64,000 bases of DNA from Mameliella sp. CS4 (GCF_019392335.1 NZ_JAHXRQ010000012.1:84670-148669); one strand, 5' to 3'; shown: positions 1-8,326, numbered from the stretch's first letter. A program made the numbers and translations. The notes: generated by a model from the letters alone, not told the origin.

Positions 1-423
1 AACGTCAAGTTCAAGACCTCGCAATTCGCGACGATCCTGACCATGAGCTATCTCGTCTGGCCCTACGCGGTGATCCTGCTCTATCCGGCGCTGTCGCGCC
101 TCGACCGCTCGCAGAGCGAGGCGGCGCGCACGATGGGGGCAGGGGGCTGGACCGTGGCGCGCACGGTGATCCTGCCGGCGATCCGGCTGCCGCTCTTCGG
201 ATCGACCCTGCTGCTGTTTGTCTTCCTGCTGGGCACCTATGTCGCCGTGACGGTCTTTGCCGCGCCCGCGCAGCATACGACGGCGGTGGCCATCTACACC
301 AACATCCGTGGCGCCAACCTGAACGCGCCTTTCGGGGCGACGCAGGCGGTGATCCTGCTGATCTCGGCAGGGCTCTGCCTTGGTCTTGGACACCGGCTGA
401 ACAAATGGGCGGAGGCGCGATGA
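1..423 (+). CDS. ABC transporter permease, first subunit (5'-truncated by window)
   Basis: The reading frame is open from the first base, so the true start lies upstream and about 140 C-terminal residues are visible. The inner-membrane cytoplasmic-loop (EAA-type) motif is seen as ARTMGAGGWTVARTVILP, followed by two hydrophobic segments. This is typical of the binding-protein-dependent permeases of the spermidine/putrescine, iron and thiamine importer group. The stop codon overlaps the ATG of the next permease (ATGA at 420-423), so the two form one translationally coupled heteromeric channel. The substrate cannot be told from the visible part. The binding protein and ATPase are presumably upstream of the window. 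Confidence 0.88.
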   Translation, partial: NVKFKTSQFATILTMSYLVWPYAVILLYPALSRLDRSQSEAARTMGAGGWTVARTVILPAIRLPLFGSTLLLFVFLLGTYVAVTVFAAPAQHTTAVAIYTNIRGANLNAPFGATQAVILLISAGLCLGLGHRLNKWAEAR

Positions 424-1220
424 TGCGGAGTCTGGGCCATCTTTACATGGCGCTCTGCGCGGTGCTGCTGGCGCTGCCCATCGCCGTGGTCTGTGGCGCG
501 GCGCTGAACGGCGGGCGCAGCATGTTCTTTCCCCCGCGCGATCCGACGCTGGCGCGTTTTGGCGAGTTCTTCGTCTCCGAGCCGGTCTGGACGCAGGCGC
601 TGCTGAACTCGGTGATCGTCGCGGTGGGGGCCGCCATGCTGGCGGTCTTGCTGGCCTGGCCGGTGGCCTATCTGCTGTGGTCGACGGGATCAAAGCTGTC
701 GCGCACACTGGCGGCGCTGGGATCCATGCCCTTTGCGGTGCCGCCCATCGTCTTTGGTGTCGGGCTGGGGTTCTTCTGGGGCTTCCTCGGCGGGCTGGGC
801 ACGATCTGGGCGGGGGTGGTCAGCCACGCGGTCCTGCTGATGGCGCTGCCCATGGTGACCATTTCGATCGGGCTGCAAAGCATCGACCGGTCGCACCTGG
901 ATGCCGCCGCAACAATGGGGGCAACCGAAGCTGTCACCTTCCGCACCGTGATCCTGCCGCAGACCATTCCCTACACGATCTCGGGGTTCTTTTTCGTGCT
1001 CGTGCTGTCATTCAACGAGTTCATCGTGATGTTCTTCGTCTCGGCCTCGGGCTTTGCCACCGTGACGCTGCAGATCTTCAACTCGCTGAGGAACGGCTAC
1101 ACGCCGACGATGGCCGTCGCGGCGATCACCTTCATCGGTGTCTCGGTTCTTGTCTTTTCCGCCGTCGCCCGTTGGGGCGACCTTCCGCGCCTGATGGGCG
1201 CGGATCAATCCCGCAACTGA
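420..1220 (+). CDS. ABC transporter permease, second subunit (PotC/ModB-like)
   Basis: Integral membrane subunit of the same importer as the preceding gene. The ATG at 420 overlaps the upstream stop, which makes it a better start than the in-frame ATG at 405. About six hydrophobic segments are visible, with the EAA-type coupling loop AAATMGATEAVTFRTVILP placed before the last two. The length of 266 residues is normal for the family. It is followed after 11 bases, with a good Shine-Dalgarno (AGGAG), by an isochorismatase-fold hydrolase. The imported compound may therefore be a small amide or carbamoyl compound that this hydrolase opens; that link is inferred only from adjacency. Confidence 0.9.
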   Translation: MMRSLGHLYMALCAVLLALPIAVVCGAALNGGRSMFFPPRDPTLARFGEFFVSEPVWTQALLNSVIVAVGAAMLAVLLAWPVAYLLWSTGSKLSRTLAALGSMPFAVPPIVFGVGLGFFWGFLGGLGTIWAGVVSHAVLLMALPMVTISIGLQSIDRSHLDAAATMGATEAVTFRTVILPQTIPYTISGFFFVLVLSFNEFIVMFFVSASGFATVTLQIFNSLRNGYTPTMAVAAITFIGVSVLVFSAVARWGDLPRLMGADQSRN

Positions 1221-1231
1221 AGGAGAGCGTC

Positions 1232-1846
1232 ATGGCCCGCCAGCCCACCATCGTCGGAAACCCGGTCCTTCTGGTCATCGACATCCAGAAGAGTGCCTTC
1301 ATGGAGGTCAAGGCCGGCATCCCCGTCATGCCCGGCTACAAAGAGAACATGGAACGCGCCCGCAGCGTCGTCGACGCCGCCCATGATGCGGGTATTCCGG
1401 TCGTCTTCGTGCAGGAGATCCACCGCCGCGACATGGTGGATTACGGCCGCGAACTGGACGGGTCCGAGGACATCCACTGCATGGAGGGCGAACCGGGCAC
1501 GCCGGTCGCCTTCGAGGAGATGGGCCGTCAGCCGGGCGACTACTACGTTCCCAAGCGGCGGTATTCCTGTTTCTACGGAACAGAGATGGAAATCCTGCTC
1601 AAGGGCCTGAAGGCACAGACGCTGATCCTTGTCGGTGGAATGACCGATGTCTGTGTCCACTACAGCTTCGTCGACGGACACCAGGGCGATTACCATTGCC
1701 GCGTAGTGGCGGATTGCGTCGGCGGCACCTCGCCCGAGGCGCATCAGGCTTCGTTGAACGCGATGGAATACCTGCAGGAAGGCGCGGTCCTGAGCGCCAG
1801 GGAAATCATCACGGCAATGGGTGAACAGAGGATGGCAGCGGAATGA
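1232..1846 (+). CDS. Isochorismatase-family cysteine hydrolase
   Basis: This 204-residue protein has the isochorismatase-like hydrolase fold. The Asp-Lys-Cys triad is visible: D17 in VLLVIDIQ, K108 in VPKRRYSCF and C141 in GGMTDVCVHYS. Such enzymes hydrolyse small amides, carbamoyl compounds or vinyl ethers (nicotinamidase, N-carbamoylsarcosine amidase, ureidoacrylate and biuret hydrolases are all members). The ATG at 1232 has the strong ribosome site AGGAGAG at 1221-1227. Its stop overlaps the next start (ATGA, 1843-1846), so it sits in an operon with the two ABC permeases and the following unknown gene. The substrate is not determined by the sequence; the transporter context suggests an imported nitrogen compound. 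Confidence 0.9.
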   Translation: MARQPTIVGNPVLLVIDIQKSAFMEVKAGIPVMPGYKENMERARSVVDAAHDAGIPVVFVQEIHRRDMVDYGRELDGSEDIHCMEGEPGTPVAFEEMGRQPGDYYVPKRRYSCFYGTEMEILLKGLKAQTLILVGGMTDVCVHYSFVDGHQGDYHCRVVADCVGGTSPEAHQASLNAMEYLQEGAVLSAREIITAMGEQRMAAE

Positions 1847-2595
1847 TCACGACACAGACACTCCAGGGCCATTGGCACCGGGCCTGGCTCAAGTCGCAGG
1901 CCTTCTGCGACACGGAAACGACGGTTCACTGGATGCAGTGCGGGCCGCTTTACGTCGATGTCCGCATCCCGCCGAACCGGCCAGACACGCGGGGCGCCAC
2001 GGCGCTGGCGGACCTCCCGGATGCGGCGCTGCTGTCGCTCTTGCGGGCCGAGGGGTTTGCGGGCGTGGTCGAGCTGAACGCGGATGTCTGCACCTGGCAA
2101 CGGCTGATCAACTGGCATGGCCGCCCCGAGCAGGAGGACAGCGGTCAGCTGGAATTCCGTGGCTCCGACCAGTTGATGGAAACCGGGGTGCTGGGCGACT
2201 ATGCCGAACTCTGGAACCGGCGCAGCGACCATCCGGCCAGCGCGGTGCACATGATGGCGGGTTCGGCGGATGCCTATCTTGTCACCATCGGTCGGCGCTT
2301 TGTCTTTGGTGTCGGACTGGCCGAGGCCGAGAACTCGCGCAACATGATCGCCGCGCTGGAGGCCGGGCAGAGGACATGGGCCCTGCAGCAACAGTTCGGC
2401 AATGCCTTTGTGTTCGGGTGCTGGGACGGGGCGCACGGGATTGCGGAACTGTCCACCAATCCCCTGATCGAGGGTCAGCCGGTGCTGAGCTGCACCGGAG
2501 ATGGCGAACTGGTCTGGCACGCGGTGGATTTCTTCGGCCAGCCGCGGGACGTGCCGCTTACGCGCCCGGTTGAGGTGCTCAACGACGTGGCGTGA
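1843..2595 (+). CDS. Uncharacterised protein, last gene of permease-hydrolase operon
   Basis: I do not recognise the family of this 250-residue protein. It has no signal peptide and no membrane segment. It is rich in aromatic, His and Asp residues (for example the stretch HWMQCGPLYVDVRIPPNRP near residues 29-47) and looks like a compact soluble beta-rich domain. The start overlaps the stop of the isochorismatase-like gene, so the two are probably co-translated and serve the same pathway. Two back-to-back palindromes follow the stop codon and could end transcription. A function should not be assigned from context alone. Confidence 0.85.
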   Translation: MITTQTLQGHWHRAWLKSQAFCDTETTVHWMQCGPLYVDVRIPPNRPDTRGATALADLPDAALLSLLRAEGFAGVVELNADVCTWQRLINWHGRPEQEDSGQLEFRGSDQLMETGVLGDYAELWNRRSDHPASAVHMMAGSADAYLVTIGRRFVFGVGLAEAENSRNMIAALEAGQRTWALQQQFGNAFVFGCWDGAHGIAELSTNPLIEGQPVLSCTGDGELVWHAVDFFGQPRDVPLTRPVEVLNDVA

Positions 2596-2633
2596 CCGCC
2601 GGCCGATACTTCGCGCTTGCGGTAAAGCGGCGC

Positions 2634-2679
2634 GAAAGCGATTTCGAAATCGCTTTCCAAGGCCCTTCGAAGGGCCTTG
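2634..2679. terminator. Two abutting perfect palindromes between convergent genes
   Basis: Positions 2634-2657 form a perfect 24-base palindrome centred on TTTCGAAA. Positions 2658-2679 form a second perfect 22-base palindrome centred on CCTTCGAAGG. They abut with no spacer and lie between the ends of two convergent genes (2595 and 2687), where a bidirectional terminator is expected. There is no clear U-tract on either side, so a repeat-element or protein-binding role is also possible. Confidence 0.6.
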
Positions 2680-2686
2680 TCCCGCC

Positions 2687-3469
2687 TCAGACGTCCCAGA
2701 GCGCGAGGTAATGATCGACGATTTGCTGACAGCGGTCACGGCCGAAGGCCGGGTCGTGGCCGCCCAGAACGCGGTTGACCGGCAGCGCGCGGATGCGGCG
2801 AAGGGTTTCGGAATAGGCGGCAATGTCCATGTCCTGCCCCTGATAGATCAACGGCCCGTCATAGATCGCATCGGCCCCGAAAAGCGTGCCGCTCTCGCCA
2901 TGCCAGAGGCCGACCTGGCCGGGTGAGTGTCCGGGAAGGTGCAGGACCTCGGCCTGCCAGTCGCCAAGATCCACCACCGCACCGTCCTCGACCGTCCCGG
3001 TCGCCGGGGCCGGATGCAGCCTGTAGGCGTCCAGGTCGTACCCCGCATGCGGCAGTGCATCCACCAGGTGTGGCCAGAGCGGCGGATAGCCCGCGTCGGC
3101 AAAGAGCCTGCGGATCCGGTCCGGAATGCCGGCGGTGTCCAGGCTGTAGGGCTCCGGCGCGGCCAGTTCCCCGGCCTCCAGCGGGTGCACCAGCCGTGTC
3201 TCGAACTCATGCGCGGCGCCGATGTGATCGACATGCGTATGGGTGGTGAACAGGATCAGCGGTTTGGCAGGATCGGGACGCAGCGCATCGACTACGGGCC
3301 GCAGCGGGGCCACACCCATGCCGCTGTCGACAACCATGTCGGTCTCTGATCCCAGCACCAGGAAGATGTTGGCGGAAAAGATCGGGTGCACATGCGGTTC
3401 GCTCAGAACCCAGGTGCGATCGTCGATCTGATGTGTGCCGTACCACGGCGAGGCAATGGGATAGCTCAT
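2687..3469 (-). CDS. Metallo-beta-lactamase-fold hydrolase
   Basis: The 260-residue protein shows the zinc-binding motif THTHVDHIG (HxHxDH), then a downstream His in LPGHSPGQ, an Asp in FGADAIYDG and a late His in LGGHDP. That is the full ligand set of the metallo-beta-lactamase/glyoxalase II superfamily. The ATG at 3469 was preferred to a longer in-frame start because the sequence from MSYPIASPW onward looks like the conserved domain start. Members hydrolyse thioesters, lactones, phosphodiesters and other substrates, so the reaction is unknown. It is a single gene pointing away from the guanidine operon, with which it shares the 3470-3632 promoter region. Confidence 0.88.
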   Translation of the reverse strand: MSYPIASPWYGTHQIDDRTWVLSEPHVHPIFSANIFLVLGSETDMVVDSGMGVAPLRPVVDALRPDPAKPLILFTTHTHVDHIGAAHEFETRLVHPLEAGELAAPEPYSLDTAGIPDRIRRLFADAGYPPLWPHLVDALPHAGYDLDAYRLHPAPATGTVEDGAVVDLGDWQAEVLHLPGHSPGQVGLWHGESGTLFGADAIYDGPLIYQGQDMDIAAYSETLRRIRALPVNRVLGGHDPAFGRDRCQQIVDHYLALWDV

Positions 3470-3632
3470 GCGCTTCAGCCTTGTTCGGCGCGGCGAGATG
3501 CGCAACAAGATTGCCGGTTTTTCAACCAGGTGTCGGGAAAATCGCTTATACTTTCAGCGAATCCATTTTGATCCGCCCTGAATTGAAGCACCCGAGGTGA
3601 CAGAATTCCCATGCGCAAGATGCTGAACCATG

Positions 3633-3743
3633 CAGGGCGCCTAGGGTTCCGCCTCACTCTCTCCCTTGAGGGTCTGGTCCAAGAGGCGCCACCGGCCGGG
3701 CAAATTCCCGGCGGGACACGGCGGGGCAAAAACCCGGGAGAAC
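3633..3743 (+). promoter_or_regulatory. Guanidine-I riboswitch (ykkC class)
   Basis: The conserved blocks of this riboswitch class appear in order and at the right spacing: CTAGGGTTCCG at 3641-3651, GGTCTGGTCCAAGAGG at 3671-3686, and ACACGGCGGGGC followed by AAAAACCCGGGAGA at 3716-3740. Guanidine-I riboswitches bind free guanidinium and turn on guanidine export, carboxylation or hydrolysis genes. The element lies about 90 bases upstream of the binding-protein start at 3836. A -10-like TATACT at 3547-3552 could be part of the promoter, but no good -35 was seen. The element identifies the ligand of the downstream operon much more firmly than any of the proteins do. Confidence 0.93.
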
Positions 3744-3750
3744 ACTGCGC

Positions 3751-3794
3751 ATTGGGGGCTACCGTTCTCTCGAGTTCCGCCTCGGTCCCCCGAT
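3751..3794 (+). promoter_or_regulatory. Hairpin after riboswitch, probable expression platform
   Basis: The left arm at 3751-3764 (ATTGGGGG, two-base bulge, ACCG) pairs with CGGTCCCCCGAT at 3783-3794. It begins eight bases after the riboswitch core and is followed by a short T-containing stretch (GATTTGCGAACCTTTT). It could be a ligand-controlled terminator. There is no strong U-tract directly behind the stem, so control at the level of translation cannot be excluded. Confidence 0.5.
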
Positions 3795-3835
3795 TTGCGA
3801 ACCTTTTGGCGGAACGCTGCACGAGGGGACTACCC

Positions 3836-4891
3836 ATGTTTGCAAGACGCCATTTCATGGCCGCCACCGCCGCGCTGGCCATGCTGGCCGGCGCACCCGC
3901 GCTGGCGCAGGAGAAAACCGATTTCCGCGTGGCCTGGTCGATCTACGTCGGCTGGATGCCCTGGGGCTATCTGGACGAGTCCGGGATCATGGACAAATGG
4001 GCCGAGAAATACGGCATCACCGTCGATATCGTGCAAATCAACGATTACGTCGAGTCCATCAACCAGTATACCGCCGGCGCCTTTGACGGTGTGTCCGCCA
4101 CCAACATGGACACGCTGTCGATCCCGGCAGGCGGCGGCGTGGACACCACCGCGCTGATCGTCGGCGATTTCTCGAACGGCAACGACGCGGTGATCGTCAA
4201 GGATGGCGGGTTGGCCGACCTGGCGGGCAAACCGGTGAACCTGGTGGAACTGTCGGTCTCGCATTACCTGCTGGCGCGCGGGCTGGACAGCGTCGATCTC
4301 TCCGAACGCGACCTGGACGGGGTCATCAACACATCGGACGCGGACATGATCGCGGCCTTTACGACCTCTGACGTGCAAGCGGTGGTGACCTGGAACCCGC
4401 TGGTCTCGACCATCCTCGAGGAGCCGAACGCGAAAAAGGTCTTCGACAGTTCCGACATCCCCGGCGAGATCATCGACCTGATGGTGGTCAACACCGACAC
4501 GCTGGAGGCCAACCCGGATTTCGGCAAGGCGCTGGTCGGCGCCTGGTACGAGGTGCTGGGCCTGATGGCGGCGGGCGACGAAGACGTGCTGACCGCGATG
4601 GCCGAGGCCTCGGGCACCGATCTTGCGGGCTACAAGGCGCAGCTCGACTCGACCGAGATGTTCTATGATCCGGCTGCCGCTGTGGCCTTTGCCAAGGGCG
4701 CCGAACTGCCCACGACGATGGTCAACGTGGCCGAGTTCCTCTTTGACAAGGGCATTCTTGGCGAAGGCGCGCCGAGCCCGGATTTCGTCGGCGTGGCATA
4801 CCCCGACGGCACCACGACCGGTGATCCGAACAACGTGAAGTTCCGTTTCGACACCACCTACATGCAGATGGCGGCGGACGGGGCTCTCTGA
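3836..4891 (+). CDS. ABC transporter substrate-binding protein of guanidine operon
   Basis: A 351-residue periplasmic protein with a clear N-terminal signal (MFARRHFMAATAALAMLAG) and a likely cut after ALA near residue 24. The mature part resembles the nitrate/sulfonate/taurine (SsuA/TauA/NMT1-like) binding proteins, in particular the subgroup found beside urea/guanidine carboxylase genes. The ATG at 3836 was chosen because the signal peptide starts there; the frame is open further upstream only through the riboswitch leader. It is the first gene after the guanidine-I riboswitch and is followed by matching permease and ATPase genes. It is therefore inferred to capture guanidine or a close derivative. 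Confidence 0.9.
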   Translation: MFARRHFMAATAALAMLAGAPALAQEKTDFRVAWSIYVGWMPWGYLDESGIMDKWAEKYGITVDIVQINDYVESINQYTAGAFDGVSATNMDTLSIPAGGGVDTTALIVGDFSNGNDAVIVKDGGLADLAGKPVNLVELSVSHYLLARGLDSVDLSERDLDGVINTSDADMIAAFTTSDVQAVVTWNPLVSTILEEPNAKKVFDSSDIPGEIIDLMVVNTDTLEANPDFGKALVGAWYEVLGLMAAGDEDVLTAMAEASGTDLAGYKAQLDSTEMFYDPAAAVAFAKGAELPTTMVNVAEFLFDKGILGEGAPSPDFVGVAYPDGTTTGDPNNVKFRFDTTYMQMAADGAL

Positions 4892-4897
4892 GCGACC

Positions 4898-4960
4898 CCC
4901 GGCCCGGTCGGCGCACCGGGCCGGGCCCACTACCACCCTGTCCCGGGCTTGACCCGGGAC
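4898..4960 (+). promoter_or_regulatory. Two stable stem-loops between binding protein and permease genes
   Basis: The first stem pairs 4898-4908 with 4915-4925 (11 bp, loop CGGCGC). The second pairs GTCCCGGG at 4940-4947 with CCCGGGAC at 4953-4960 around a CTTGA loop. Neither has a U-run. Strong stems at this position usually protect or punctuate the transcript so that the binding protein is made in excess over the membrane subunits. Confidence 0.6.
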
Positions 4961-4980
4961 CTCTGCCCCTGAGGAGTCCC

Positions 4981-5793
4981 ATGCGCTGGATCAATCGAAG
5001 ACCGGGCCCGGTTCTGGCCACGGTGCTGGCCGCCTTGCCCTTTCTCGCCGTGCTGGCCATCTACATGATCGGGTCGGACATGCGGCTGGCGGTGAACCCG
5101 TCGGACAAGCTGTTGCCCGCGCCCACCACGATCCTGTCGACCGCCGAACGCCTGCTGACCGAGCCTGACCGGCGGTCTGGCGAGATCCTGTTCTGGCTGG
5201 ACACCTGGGCGAGCCTCAGGCGGCTGTTCATCGGGGTGATGATCGCCTCGTCGCTGGCGCTGGTCATGGGCATCCTGATCGGGATGCTGCCCTACATGCG
5301 CGCGCCGTTCGCGCCCTTCGTGGCGGTGTTTTCAATGGTGCCGCCGCTGGCGGTTCTGCCGATCCTCTTCATCATGCTGGGCTTGGGCGAAGTGTCCAAG
5401 GTGGCGCTGATCGTCATCGGCATATCGCCCTTCCTGATCCGCGATATGAGTCAGCGGGTGATCGACCTGCCACGCGAACAATTCATCAAGGCGCAGACCC
5501 TGGGGGCGTCCTCGATGGCAATCGGACTGCACGTGATCCTGCCGCAGGTCCTGCCGCGCCTGATCGGCGCGGTGCGCCTGTCGCTGGGGCCGGCCTGGCT
5601 GTTCCTGATCGCCGCCGAGGCCATCGCCGCCGACCAGGGGTTGGGCTACCGCATCTTCCTTGTCCGGCGCTACCTCGCGATGGACGTGATCCTGACCTAC
5701 GTCGTCTGGATCACGTTCCTGGCCTACCTGCTGGATTTCGCGCTGCGCCAGATCTCGAAACGGGCCTTCCCCTGGGATGGAGAGTCGCTATGA
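4981..5793 (+). CDS. ABC transporter permease of guanidine operon (SsuC/TauC-like)
   Basis: A 270-residue inner-membrane subunit with about six hydrophobic segments. The EAA-type loop IKAQTLGASSMAIGLHVILP contacts the ATPase. A good Shine-Dalgarno (GAGGAG) precedes the ATG. It is homologous to sulfonate/taurine/nitrate permeases, as expected for the partner of the upstream binding protein. The stop overlaps the start of the ATPase gene (ATGA at 5790-5793). Its assignment to guanidine transport comes from the riboswitch-led operon, not from the permease sequence. Confidence 0.92.
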   Translation: MRWINRRPGPVLATVLAALPFLAVLAIYMIGSDMRLAVNPSDKLLPAPTTILSTAERLLTEPDRRSGEILFWLDTWASLRRLFIGVMIASSLALVMGILIGMLPYMRAPFAPFVAVFSMVPPLAVLPILFIMLGLGEVSKVALIVIGISPFLIRDMSQRVIDLPREQFIKAQTLGASSMAIGLHVILPQVLPRLIGAVRLSLGPAWLFLIAAEAIAADQGLGYRIFLVRRYLAMDVILTYVVWITFLAYLLDFALRQISKRAFPWDGESL

Positions 5794-6560
5794 GCTATGT
5801 CGAAGTCAAAGGCGTGGCCAAGGCCTATGGCAAGCGTACCATCATCGAGAACATCAACGTCTCGGTCGCCAAGGGGCAGTTCATTTCCATCGTCGGGGCC
5901 TCGGGCTGTGGCAAGTCCACCTTTCTGCGGCTGCTTTTGTCGCAGGAACTGCCGACGCGGGGCGAAATCCACATCGACGGCGCGCCCATGGCGCAGGAGC
6001 CGGGGCGCGATCACGGCATCGTTTTTCAGCGCTACTCGGTCTTTCCGCACATGACGGTGATCGACAACCTCGTGGCGGCCATCGCCTTCGACTCGAATTT
6101 CTGGGGGCGTCTGTCACGGGCGCGCAGAAAAGAGGAACGCACCAAGGCGCGGCGGACGCTGGACCGGATCGGGCTGGGCCATGTTGCCGGGCAATACCCG
6201 GCGGATCTCTCGGGCGGGATGCTGCAACGTCTGGCCATCGCGCAGGCGCTGGCCAGCGACCCCAAGATCCTGTTGCTGGACGAACCCTTTGGCGCGCTGG
6301 ACCCGGGCACCAAGATCGTCATGCACGACTTCCTGCAGGAGCTGCGGGACGAGACCGGCATGACCGTCTTCATGATCACCCACGACCTCGAAGAGGCCTT
6401 CAAGCTGGGGGATCGGGTCTGGGCCTTCGACAAGCCGGTCTGGGACGAGGAAGACCCCGAAAAGAACGCGGCGACCATCACCTATGATTTCGATGCCCGC
6501 GACGACGGCATCCCCTTCCAGACCCTGAGGGAGCGCACCAATGTGTTGCACGCGCGCTAG
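5790..6560 (+). CDS. ABC transporter ATP-binding protein of guanidine operon
   Basis: A 256-residue ATPase subunit. It has Walker A GASGCGKST, a Q-loop in GIVFQRYSVFPHM, the signature LSGGMLQR, Walker B ILLLDEPFGALD and the switch His in ITHDLEEAFKLGDRVWAF. It is related to SsuB/TauB. The C-terminal 45 residues (after the switch His) are acidic and somewhat longer than in the plain SsuB type, as in the urea-carboxylase-associated subgroup. It is translationally coupled to the permease. The next gene lies 319 bases further on but in the same direction. Confidence 0.92.
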   Translation: MSYVEVKGVAKAYGKRTIIENINVSVAKGQFISIVGASGCGKSTFLRLLLSQELPTRGEIHIDGAPMAQEPGRDHGIVFQRYSVFPHMTVIDNLVAAIAFDSNFWGRLSRARRKEERTKARRTLDRIGLGHVAGQYPADLSGGMLQRLAIAQALASDPKILLLDEPFGALDPGTKIVMHDFLQELRDETGMTVFMITHDLEEAFKLGDRVWAFDKPVWDEEDPEKNAATITYDFDARDDGIPFQTLRERTNVLHAR

Positions 6561-6879
6561 GGCCGGGGCAGGGCAGCTATTCCCGACTGGGCCGGAGGCG
6601 GGCGTCTTTCTTTCAACAGAGGCGCGGCGGGACGGGCTGCCGGCGATGCCGGTGCCGGGTCTGCAAATTGGCCCATTGCAGAGCGATCGTCAGGTCGGCG
6701 CCCGGAGGTCCGACCCGCCAGGACCGCGACCGCGAGGGCGTGGGGCCGCGGGCGGTGCCGGACGTGTCGATCCGCAAACAGGAGTCGCCCGGGCCTGGGC
6801 GGCCCACCACATCCACCAAATTCTGCCGGCGCCCGACAGTGCGGCTCTGGCCTGATATCCAAAAAGGAGATCGAGCATC
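6561..6879 (+). other. Intergenic region before the ureohydrolase gene, no gene seen
   Basis: This 319-base stretch is very GC-rich and has no convincing reading frame. The only functional signal found is the ribosome site AAAAAGGAGA at 6861-6870 serving the ATG at 6880. I see no second riboswitch and no clear terminator, so read-through from the ABC genes is plausible. An internal promoter cannot be excluded. Confidence 0.6.
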
Positions 6880-8121
6880 ATGTTCCCGACGAAAAACCGC
6901 AGCCGCTCGCACCACCCGCGCGACGCGCGCCATGACGAGCGCCGCGCGCACCACCCGGACCTGACCAAGCTGCAGGGCTGGAGGTCGATGAAGGCCGAGG
7001 CCGACCTGCCCGAGAACCGCTGGGACGAGGAACGACGCTGGGCGTTGCGCATGGGCCTGACGGGCGCCGACAGCATCGAGGACAAGTCGATCCCCACTTT
7101 CGCGCGGGGCGAGCTGCCGCACTACGCGGGCATCAACACTTTTCTCAAGGCGCCTTACGCCGAGGACGTGACAGAGGTGCAGCACTACGATGCCACCGTG
7201 TTGGGCATCCCCTTTGACGGCGGCACCACCTACCGGCCCGGCACCCGGTTCGGGCCGCAGGGGGTGCGCAAGATCAGTGCGCTCTACACGCCTTACAATT
7301 ACGAACTGGGGGTGGATCTGCGCGAGCAGATGACGCTTTGCGATGCGGGGGACGTGTTCACCATTCCCGCGAACCTCGAAAAGTCGTTTGACCAGATCAG
7401 CCGGGCTGTCAGCCACGTTTTCTCGTCCGGCAGCTTTCCGGTGATGATCGGCGGTGACCATTCCATCGGTTTCCCCTGTGTCCGGGGCATCGCGGAATGC
7501 ACCTCCAAGAAGATCGGGATCGTGCATTTCGACCGCCATGCCGACATCCAGGAAAAGGACCTGGACGAGCGGATGCACACGACGCCCTGGTTTCACTCGA
7601 CGCTGCTGCCCAACGTGCCCGCCAAGAACCTGGTGCAGGTCGGCATCGGTGGCTGGCAGGTGCCGCGTGAGGCGGTCAAGGTCGCGCGCGAACGCGAGAC
7701 CAACATCATCACCATGTCCGACATGGAGCGGATGGGAGTCGACAAGACCGCCGAGATGGCGTTGGAGATGGCTTGGGACGGGGTCGACATGGTCTACATG
7801 TCCTTTGACATCGACTCGATCGACTGTGGTTTCGTGCCCGGAACGGGCTGGCCCGAGCCGGGTGGTTTCCTGCCGCGCGAGGCCTTGGCGCTGGCGTCGA
7901 AAGTGGCGGCAGAGGGGCTCTGCGGGATGGAGCTGGTCGAGGTTTCCCCGCCCTATGACACCTCCGACATCACGGCGCTGATGGGGACGCGGGTGATCGT
8001 GGACGTGTTGGGCAGCATGGTGGCTGCCGGAAAGATGGGCGCCCACAAAAAGCACATCGACAAGCCGGTGACGATCCCGCACGGCGAGTTCGAAGGCAAC
8101 CGCTGGAGCAACAAGCCGTGA
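6880..8121 (+). CDS. Ureohydrolase-family enzyme, probable Ni-dependent guanidine hydrolase
   Basis: A 413-residue protein of the arginase/agmatinase superfamily. Metal ligands can be read directly: H194 in GGDHSIG, D218, H220 and D222 in HFDRHADIQ, and D310 and D312 in SFDIDSID. The binuclear site is therefore intact. It departs from arginases in having DRHAD in place of DAHxD and PGTGWPEPGG after the second Asp motif. These features, with the long N-terminal extension, fit the branch that includes guanidine hydrolases, which split guanidine to urea and ammonium and need nickel. The first 30 residues are rich in His and Arg. It lies downstream of a guanidine-I riboswitch and ABC importer and upstream of a His-rich protein, which supports guanidine over agmatine or guanidinobutyrate as substrate. 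Confidence 0.85.
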   Translation: MFPTKNRSRSHHPRDARHDERRAHHPDLTKLQGWRSMKAEADLPENRWDEERRWALRMGLTGADSIEDKSIPTFARGELPHYAGINTFLKAPYAEDVTEVQHYDATVLGIPFDGGTTYRPGTRFGPQGVRKISALYTPYNYELGVDLREQMTLCDAGDVFTIPANLEKSFDQISRAVSHVFSSGSFPVMIGGDHSIGFPCVRGIAECTSKKIGIVHFDRHADIQEKDLDERMHTTPWFHSTLLPNVPAKNLVQVGIGGWQVPREAVKVARERETNIITMSDMERMGVDKTAEMALEMAWDGVDMVYMSFDIDSIDCGFVPGTGWPEPGGFLPREALALASKVAAEGLCGMELVEVSPPYDTSDITALMGTRVIVDVLGSMVAAGKMGAHKKHIDKPVTIPHGEFEGNRWSNKP

Positions 8122-8326
8122 GGCCGGGATCTCGCGCGCTCATGCCATCTGCCGGGCGCGGGCGTCAGCCCGGGCCGCGCCCAACCCTCCCCCCGGGAGG
8201 GCGCATTGGGGATGACGCACATTGTAGGCAGGACGTTGAAGCTTTTGAGCGCAGCCTGACCACAGCCGAAGCAAAGCGCCCACCCAGGGTCGGGCGCGCC
8301 CCATGTTGCGTTGAACGAGGTATCCC

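Noticed and set aside
6561..6879. Possible second riboswitch or small gene before the ureohydrolase
   Set aside because: No conserved riboswitch blocks and no credible frame with a ribosome site were found.
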